A DNA stretch of 64,000 bases. Origin: Tolypocladium sp. Sup5 PDA-1. Its lineage: Eukaryota; Ascomycota; Sordariomycetes; Hypocreales; Ophiocordycipitaceae. The position numbers and the translations under genes are program-made. The stretch covers positions 558,001 to 622,000 of the forward strand of contig JPHH03000007.1 of the NCBI GenBank assembly GCA_000750105.3, read 5' to 3'. Of this stretch, positions 56,748 through 64,000 are shown in pieces. A model generated the notes under the pieces. The model saw nothing but the letters and a program-made list of their open reading frames with translations, made no database searches and had not been told where the DNA came from. Position 1 is the stretch's first letter. Every line of letters begins with the position of its first letter.

Positions 56748-58461
56748 CTATAAATTATACCTGAATGATTTATTCTCCCCGTCCGTCATGTCTTCCAATC
56801 CATGGACCATCTCCGGCGGCCCATACTCGGCCTCTCGCTTGGCATTCTCTCTTGCCAGCGCAAATCGGAGACCCAAAGCCACGACGACGCAGATGGCAAA
56901 GCATACCATGATGCCGATGAAACTCGAATCATATCGAGGGGCGTATTTGCTAACGATCAACGTTAGAAGGCGTCTGTCCTGGCGGTGCTGGGTGACTTTG
57001 AAATGGGCACTCACGCATCAAACATCAGCGGGCCGACGACATTTCCTAGAGAATAGCCGATGAACGTGCCGGCCGCGTACACAGACTTCTTGGTGTGTCC
57101 GGCGACGTTGGATGTGCCCAGGCCGATGCACTGTACCCACGCGGAAGAGAAGAAGTTGATCAGGTAAAAGCCCACGATGCGACCGGCGCGATTGGAGCTG
57201 GGTAATTGCCACCTTGGGACAGGTTAGCATGGTACGAAGCAGCGGTACGTTGTACAAGGAAAGCGTGTAGTGACAGAGCCAACTTACAATAAAGCGCATC
57301 CCAGAATCACCGGGAAGCAGGACACGGCGACAATGTACAACCGCGCGTTCGCAAAGGTCCTGCCCAGGTAACCGGACCCCAAAATGCAGACAAAGGCCAG
57401 GGCGCCGATGGGCAAGTTCAGCAGCAGCGAGGTAAACGTGTCAAAGCCCATGCCGTTGAAGACAATCGACCCAAAGGTGGTGACGGCGCCAGAGCCCGTA
57501 CACGACACAAGCGACAGAACCATGATCCCCCAGAGCTGGTAGTCCGTCAACGCTTCTCTGAGCTGATAGGCCTTGAAGTGCTTGTTCTCGGCCCCGGCGT
57601 TGTTGGCCCGGACTCTTTCCAGGAGCATTTTGCGCTCCTCGTCGGTGAAGGCTTTGGCCTCCTGGGGGCTGTCTGGGAAAACCCACCACAGGGCGAAGCC
57701 CCAGACGAGCGTCACCGCGCCGGCTATAATGTACATGTACTGCCACGGGCTGAGGCCGGCCCCGGAAATGTGGCCGAGGCCGTAGTTGATGAGAGGCGAT
57801 ATCAGAAGAGATCCGCCGCTGAACGAGTACCAGTAGCTTGAACGGAGGACCTGCTCCGAGTGCGTATACCACATGCCAACGACAAGCATGAATATCGGAG
57901 ACACGCCGGCCTCAACGAGGCCGAGAAAGAAGCGGTTGGCCAGTAGCCCTCCATAAGACGTACACGCCGGTGTGCACAGGATGACCGCGGACCAGAGAAT
58001 GCAGATGACGGTGCACACGATGCGCGGCGGGAACTTTTGAGCAAGAAAAGAGATTGGGTAGGTGCCCGCCATGTAGCCAAAGTAGAAGATGAGCGAAACC
58101 CAGCTGTACTTGAGCCCATCTTGGAGGCCGAGGTCCTTCCTGAGACCGAAGATGGCGGCTTGGCTGAGGATGGCCTTGTCGTAGTATTGAAGCGCATATG
58201 TAAAGCACAGCTTGACAGCGCCAACACGTGTCAGCCATCCATCACCTCTGTACCTTAAGCAAAGGGAATGAATGCGCTCCGCGGACTTACAACGGGCATG
58301 AGCTTCCAGTCAATCTTCCGCAGCAGCCGTTTGGCGCTTGCGTCGTCAATTTCGACGGGTCGCGAGACATCGGCCTCCTTGTGATCCTCCACTTTCACGG
58401 CGTCAGGCTTTTCGCTCATCTTGCAGTCCAGGTCCGAGCTGTCGTAGGCGCCTTGGGCCAT
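56748..58461 (-). CDS. MFS transporter, Dal5/allantoate permease type (anion:cation symporter)
   Basis: Four exons (58461-58291, 58210-57288, 57212-57015, 56949-56748) give 497 residues. The N-terminus MAQGAYDSSDLDCKMSEKPD is cytoplasmic; RLLRKIDWKLMPV is followed by LCFTYALQYYDKAILSQAA, the first conserved helix of the ACS family. LANRFFLGLVEAGVSPIFML, GLSPWQYMYIIAGAVTLVWG, PDSPQEAKAFTDEER and the ending with SNVAGHTKKSVYAAGTFIGY all fit Dal5-like carriers, with 12 expected helices. Known members carry allantoate, ureidosuccinate, carboxylic acids or vitamins; the substrate here is unknown. It is divergent from the D-lactate dehydrogenase, with 529 bp between starts, which may hint at a shared carboxylate pathway. 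Confidence 0.87.
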
Positions 58462-58990
58462 TGTGAGTCTGGCTGCGATGGCGCCTGAAAGAACGTGTAA
58501 GAGATGGGAGAAGAGCTCACACTCTGGCGGAAGCGAGCGACCCGGATGTGGGAGACTTTTAAAGGATTCCCCAGGGTCCAGCTTCCCCAGACTTGTCGAC
58601 GTCAACCCCGGATTCCCCGCAGAATGGCCAAGGGCATGGTCAGCGATGTCGGGTTGTCTGTCCGACCTCTCAACGTGCCGTTGGCTGAGCTGTTTGCCGT
58701 TGCCAAAAGGGGCATATCCGACGGCCTCGGCCCCGCCCAATTCCGACAGCGCCGGCCAGCCACCGAGCCATTCCTCATTCATGTTATCCGACTCGACGAC
58801 AAGCGTAAGCAACGGCTCCTCATCGACTCTACGGACTAGACTGTCAAGACACTCAATAGTTGGCGGCTAGTCGCAGTGCTTCGGCTTCGTTTAAGCCTCG
58901 AACCAAAGCCGACACGGATCTTGCCTTGGGAGGATATCTACTTCATGAAATCGCACTGCACCACTTGACAGCCGTCTTCTCCATGAAAGC
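58462..58990. promoter_or_regulatory. Shared divergent promoter of transporter and D-lactate dehydrogenase
   Basis: 529 bp between two start codons. It holds CGG-N11-CCG at 58528-58544 (Gal4-type spacing), which is a typical spacing for a zinc-cluster factor; GC-rich DNA makes chance matches common. The two genes may be co-regulated, possibly by the zinc-cluster gene at 61565. Confidence 0.35.
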
Positions 58991-60977
58991 ATGAAGCACT
59001 TCCTTGGCCTCACGAGACGAGCACTGCGCCCCCATGCTGTCTTTCCAAAAAGATGTATGGGGGCCAGTCGCGCCGCGTCTACCTCATCGAACTCGTCAGG
59101 GTTCAACCCACGTTTTGCCTATCTCGCCGTTGGTCTTGTGGTGGGTGGCGTCCTGACCGCGTCTGCCACCAGCTCAGGTCCCTCTACTGCTGTGGCTGCA
59201 CGGACTGAGCCGAGATGGAGGGAGTCGGACCAACGACGCTCGCCCGCCAAGTCCCGGTATGCAGACAAAAAGACTATGCTCAAGGTATGCCACGTCTACA
59301 TGCCAATGCTGCTCATATGCTAAACGGCCAAAGGCGGTTGACGAAGTTCGTGATGCTCTTGGAGACGACGCTGTCAGCTTAGACGAGTCCGACTTGGAAG
59401 AGCATGGCTATTCGGAATGGTCCACGTCCAACACGGACTCGAGGCCGGTTGCGATTGTTCGACCGGTCTCAACGGAGCAGGTATCGGTCGTCGCCAAAAT
59501 CTGTACCAAGTACAAGGTACCCATGGTTCCGTACGGAGCGGGTTCCAGCGTCGAGGGAAACTTTAGCTCCCCATTCTCGGGGATATGCATTGATCTATCG
59601 GCCATGGACAAAATAGTCGCGTTCCATCCGGACGATATGGACGTCGTGGTGCAACCCGGGGTCAACTGGACAAACCTCAACAACGACATCAAAGATTCCG
59701 GCCTGTTCCTGCCACTCGACCCGAGCCCAACGGCTCTGATCGGTGGTATGGTGGCGACGAACTGCAGCGGCACCAATGCCACAAGATACGGCACTATGAA
59801 AGACTACGTCGTCAATTTGACAGTCGTCTTGGCAGATGGCTCTGTCATCAAAACGAGAAACCGACCTCGGAAAACATCCGCCGGATACAACCTGAATGGC
59901 CTTTTCGCCGGATCCGAGGGGACTCTGGGGATCATCACGGAGGTCACGCTCAAGCTGGCCATCGTGCCAACGAGCTTCAGTGTTGCGACTACCACATTCG
60001 CCACGGTCAGAGAAGCAGCAGATGCAGCCTCTGCCATCATCCGCAAGGGGGTGCCAGTCGCAGCCCTCGAGTTGATGGACGATGTGCAGATGGAAGTCAT
60101 CAACAAGAATGGAGGCGCTGGGGGTAGGATGTGGGAAGAGCGTCCGACTCTCTTCATCAAGTAGGTCATGTCACGGGCGAGGATGCCAATAGAGTCAGCA
60201 GCTAATCTCATTTCCCAGATTCTCGGGCACCGAAAACTTAATCAAGGACAGCGTCGCGTCTGCCAAACAGGTGGCCCGGTCATACCAGTGCAAGTCTTTT
60301 GAGTCGGCCAGTACCGCTGAGCAGATGGACTCCCTCTGGTCAGCGAGAAAGCAAGCTTTGTGGGCATCCCTCGCCATCAGGCCCGAAGGTACTCAGATAT
60401 GGTCAACCGATGTCGCTGTGCCGCTGTCACGGATGGGTGCATTAATTGGTACGTCTGCCTCCAGCGCTCCTGGCAGAGAAGCTAACAATGGACAGAAACA
60501 TCCAAGGAGAGGGCCTCGAAACTTGGCCTGTTCAACAGTATCTTGGGTCATGTCGGCGATGGAAACTTCCACCAGATGATCATGTATAATCCCGATGTTG
60601 CAAAACAGCGAAAAGGCGTCGAGGATTGTGTTAATGCCATGATGGAAGGGGCATTGGAGATGGAGGGAACCGTTTCGGTGAGTCCGGAAGACACGTCTCT
60701 TCTGAGCTGCCGCTGACTTGAGCACTGAAAGGGCGAACACGGTATCGGCCTGGGAAAGAAAGTGAGTATTTCATTACTCCTGTTATCGGGAAAGATGGTT
60801 GACATGGGTTCTAGCATTGCCTTGCCAAAGAGCTCGGTCCAACAACTATAGGGGTGATGAGAGCCCTGAAGGATACTCTGGATCCTCAGTAGGTCACGGA
60901 ACTTATACTCCCTGTAATCAGAGAAGCTAACTCGCGTCAGCTGGCTCTTGAATCCGGGCAAGGTTTTTGATGAATAA
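58991..60977 (+). CDS. DLD1: D-lactate dehydrogenase (cytochrome), mitochondrial
   Basis: Seven exons (58991-59284, 59334-60160, 60219-60448, 60496-60677, 60732-60761, 60815-60888, 60941-60977) give 557 residues. The N-terminus is a mitochondrial-type presequence (MKHFLGLTRRALRPHAVFPK), followed by a membrane segment FAYLAVGLVVGGVLTASA, as in yeast Dld1. FAD-binding (FAD_binding_4) domain: MVPYGAGSSVEGNFSSPFSG, GGMVATNCSGTNATRYGTMK and LFAGSEGTLGIITEV. The C-terminal oxidase domain has HVGDGNFHQM, GEHGIGLGKK, and WLLNPGKVFDE. It oxidises D-lactate to pyruvate and passes electrons to cytochrome c from the inner membrane. A related D-2-hydroxyacid dehydrogenase is a less likely alternative. Small last exons are set by phase and conserved residues. 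Confidence 0.92.
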
Positions 60978-61564
60978 AGGTGGTACTGCCGCGGCCCTGA
61001 CATGGAGGCTATTGGGTTCGGAGAGGGTCAGCAATGGCAGACGGAAGTGGACAGGGGAGGCGAAGTCGCTGTACTTCTATACCGTAGTCTTAAAGAAGAG
61101 ATTCCGTGGCATATTAGAGACAGATATTGCCGATTCCAGATGGCAGGATCCTTATACATGGATACCTTGTAAGGTGCTTGGGTGGTAAGTACCTAAGGTA
61201 CGTTGGGCTCGACGAGCCGACTTACACCATTCGAGATGCCTCGCGGAGGCGAGACACGTGACTGCCCAGCACCGCACAAGACCAGCAGGCTCTCGTCTTT
61301 CTCTCCCCAAAGTACTGATGGCGATTGCTGAAGCTTCAATTTGCCATGCAGCTCAATTACACGAACCAATCGTCCAGGCCGCACTGGTGATGATAGTGCG
61401 AGTCTCGGTGGATACCACTCGGCTCGGCTTCCCCCAACTTCCAAGACTCCAACGCCAGCCACCGTGGGCCGAGACCTGGCCAAGCTGGCGAACCGTCTAC
61501 CACGCACCAGCCGCAAATGGCCCCGATGATCCCGCAGAGCTGCACTCCGTGGCGGGCTTGAATC
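60978..61564. other. Intergenic region upstream of the zinc-cluster regulator
   Basis: 587 bp between two plus-strand genes: 3' end of the dehydrogenase and promoter of the regulator. No element recognised. Confidence 0.4.
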
Positions 61565-64000
61565 ATGAAGAGAAGAAAGGGGGGCGGTGACTCTAACGAG
61601 CTATCGTTTTTGCCGATCAACCAGACCGCGTCGCCTCCGGAGTCGAGACATCGGCGGGCCTACCTGTCCTGCGAACGTTGTCGGAAGCGCAAGTCCCGAT
61701 GCGAGCCGTTTGAAGGACAGCAGCAGCCATGCAGGCGATGCGCGACTGAGAATCACGCCTGCGAGTTTAGGTCGACAAGAAATGCCAGACGAAAAGCGAC
61801 GCAGGGTAATGTCTCGGCCTCTCCCGAGCAACGGCAGCAGCCGTATCGACAAGGTGCTGCGGCAGACGGACAGCGCTCCTTGCCGGCAACTCCGTATCAC
61901 GACCATGGCTTGCGCAGCTCTAGCATACCCAGCCGTATTGCGGATGCTTCCCGCGCCAGCATATCGTGGGACAATACGGAAGGGGCTCCGCTGCATGATG
62001 CTTCTCGACATGTTCAAACTCCGATGGCTGGCCCGGCACCGCTCGACGCCAGAACGAGATTGGTCTCGACGCAGCTACACAATGCGGCGGATGCCCTCGA
62101 CCTTTTGACTTTTGCAGCCACAAGCAGCCAGGACGTGGAACGTGACTCAACTCCGCCAACCGGAGACAAGCAAGGCACGGCGGCCCACGCCTCTCTGGCA
62201 AACACATCTTCCGTCAACAGAGCTGCGGGCCAGACGAGCAAAGAGCAGTCGGCATGGAGGGGCTTTGTTCTCGTTAAGAGGGCGCTGGTGTCGAAGAGCG
62301 AAGTCTTCGAATATCTTGACTTCTTTTTCGAGACACTTTGGCCCTTGAAGCCAGTCATTCCCGCGTACTACCGGGACAAGGCCAGATACAGCGTCCTCGC
62401 CAAGGAAGAGCCGCTTCTGCTCACTTGTCTGGTCACCATTGCCTCTCGATACGTGCCTCTGTCAGGCCCTCATGGCGAAATACGCTCAGAAAGGATACAC
62501 TGGCAGTCGTGGAAAATACTTCAGAGATGCTTGCAGTCCGTGCTCTGGGGCTCTACAATTACCAGGTCCCTGGGCGCCATAACCTCCATGTTGCTTCTCA
62601 TAGAATGGCATATGAAGTCCGTCAACAACCCGATGGACTTTGCAGAAGCTGAAAACGAAATGTCCGAGTTTGGCGAGGAGGTATCGAGATCCGGCAAGGA
62701 CCTGACGAATGGTGCCCTCTCGCTCACCGGGCAGCAGCGATATGGCTTGACTTCGGTCTTGGAGAAGTTGAACATTGTCTCAGCAGCATATCGGAGCAAT
62801 AAGATGTCCTGGTACGTATGAGATCACACGCACATGGAGGCTCTAAATAGTCACAAACACCGGGGTTCTAACACTGACGCAGGATTCTCCTCTCGAACAC
62901 GATTGCTCTGGCCCACGAGGGTTGCTGTTTCGAGACTGGAGCCTGCACGAGCAGCCTGCCACTGGAGTCTGATTCGGTCAGGCAGGAGTGGAATCGCCTA
63001 CTATGCGTCTTCATATACTTGACAGACGAAAGCCTCGCCACGCGGCTAGGTTTGGACTCGCTTTTGCCTGAGCGATCCAGACAAATTGTCAAAGAGCGGT
63101 TCTTCACATCGTTTGCCAACTCATTACCCGATAGCCTCCTATGGGAGGGCTACTTTGAACTTTCTATGGAAGCAAGAAAAGGTCGCGAGTTATTACATTC
63201 ATTTAGAAAGTCGGGGCTGGGCCTGCCCGGCATCAACATGCTTCCGGACCTGGAGCATCTTCACCGAACGCTGGACCGCTGGAAACGCCACCACCTTCAT
63301 GCTCGCCAAGGTAAGTAGGGTTTTGCTCTTCATCAATGGTAAGCGGGATAATTGAACGATAACAGATACGAATCCTCTCCTACGGTCGTGCTTGAACATT
63401 GAGTATCAGTACGTGGTCATGTACAGTTTAGCCCCAGCGTCGCAGGCTTTACAGACAATTTCGTCACAGCCTGCAGGAGACGCGCTCTCGAGCCAAAACG
63501 CATCTGCCCTATCTGAACTCGCCGCTCAGGCAAAACAAGCCTGCTATGATCTGTTATCAGTGGTCGTTCACACCCTTGGGCCATCCCAACTTCTGACATA
63601 TGTGCCCGTCCGGTTCTGGCTGTTCATTGTAGCAGCAAGCCTCCATTTGCTCAAGGTAGCTCAAGACCCGAAGCTTACGGGTTGCGACACTAACACTGCT
63701 TTCTTCAGGAAACGCTGACGACATGTCAAGATGTGCCTGATTCAAATCCCAACATCCAGCTTCTGCGAGATGCCATCACAACAATCCACAACAGTTCTCC
63801 CGATGATGCGCATATGGCGATCAGGTATTCCAAGTTTCTGGGCACGATTCTCAAGGCATCGCTGCAAGCCACGTCCAGCTCTGGGGTTGCGAGACAGAAC
63901 CCTCCTTCGAACCCAGAGACCGGCGGGACATCCGATACGCCTTTCGACGCTGACGATTTCGCTTTTGGCTACGATTTTGACGACGTGGGGACCTGGGATT
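61565..64000 (+). CDS. Zn2Cys6 transcription factor (3' end outside the window)
   Basis: Exons 61565-62811, 62883-63310, 63366-63655 and 63709 to the edge; all internal phases agree and about 752 residues are visible. The zinc cluster at residues 36-66 is canonical (C36-X2-C39-X6-C46-X9-C56-X2-C59-X6-C66), read from RAYLSCERCRKRKSRCEP and PCRRCATENHACEF. A Ser/Gln-rich linker follows, then a fungal regulatory middle domain: FFFETLWPLKPVIPAYY, LLLTCLVTIASRYVPL, IHWQSWKILQRCLQSVLWG, SLGAITSMLLLIEWH. The visible end is acidic (DADDFAFGYDFDDVGTW), an activation-type patch. The domain style resembles regulators of amino-acid or carboxylate use, such as the Aro80 type, but I do not assign one. It lies directly after the D-lactate dehydrogenase on the same strand. 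Confidence 0.85.

Overview
The window is nuclear DNA of a filamentous ascomycete, most likely a Sordariomycete of the order Hypocreales. The signs are GC-rich compact genes, short introns of about 50-120 nt with GT...AG ends and CTAAC/CTGAC-type branch sites, long GC-rich promoters, and typical fungal families (Zn2Cys6 factors, F-box proteins, a Dal5-type permease, RTG2, Med16). No species can be named from the sequence. No tRNA, rRNA, transposon, CRISPR or secondary-metabolite backbone gene was recognised. Exon borders were set by hand from splice sites, reading phase and family motifs; most gene models close in frame and the unsure borders are marked.

Layout. 1-9.3 kb: the 5' part of an unrecognised conserved gene (minus, runs off the left edge), a 4.5 kb divergent region, RTG2 (plus), and convergently, 40 bp away, a zinc-cluster gene (minus). 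9.3-13.7 kb: a second 4.4 kb gene-poor region. 13.7-20.9 kb: a large DUF8004-like protein, a small Cys-rich protein and an F-box/LRR protein. 22.8-28.3 kb: a SNF2-family ATPase and a HECT-like (UBE3D-type) E3 ligase. 28.6-35.2 kb: a questin-oxidase-like protein, RAD17 and the bifunctional purine enzyme ATIC (ADE16/17). 35.8-36.9 kb: a broken F-box-type gene. 37.4-46.0 kb: an SGNH hydrolase, CSN4, a PXMP4/PMP24 peroxisomal protein, a family X DNA polymerase (POL4) and a multi-pass membrane protein. 46.8-50.2 kb: a long coiled-coil protein. 53.0-56.2 kb: MED16. 56.7-64.0 kb: a Dal5-type transporter, a D-lactate dehydrogenase and a Zn2Cys6 regulator that runs off the right edge.

Most of the window is housekeeping: genome maintenance (RAD17, POL4, SNF2 ATPase), ubiquitin control (CSN4, HECT-like, F-box), transcription (MED16, zinc-cluster proteins), purine synthesis and organelle function. 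The points most worth a second look are the degraded F-box-type gene with an in-frame stop and an internal duplication, the divergent transporter/D-lactate dehydrogenase pair next to a zinc-cluster regulator with a CGG-N11-CCG site between them, an unusual zinc cluster in the middle of the first regulator, and recurring GTACGAGTAC elements seen in non-coding DNA. I found no convincing evidence of a wholly new system.
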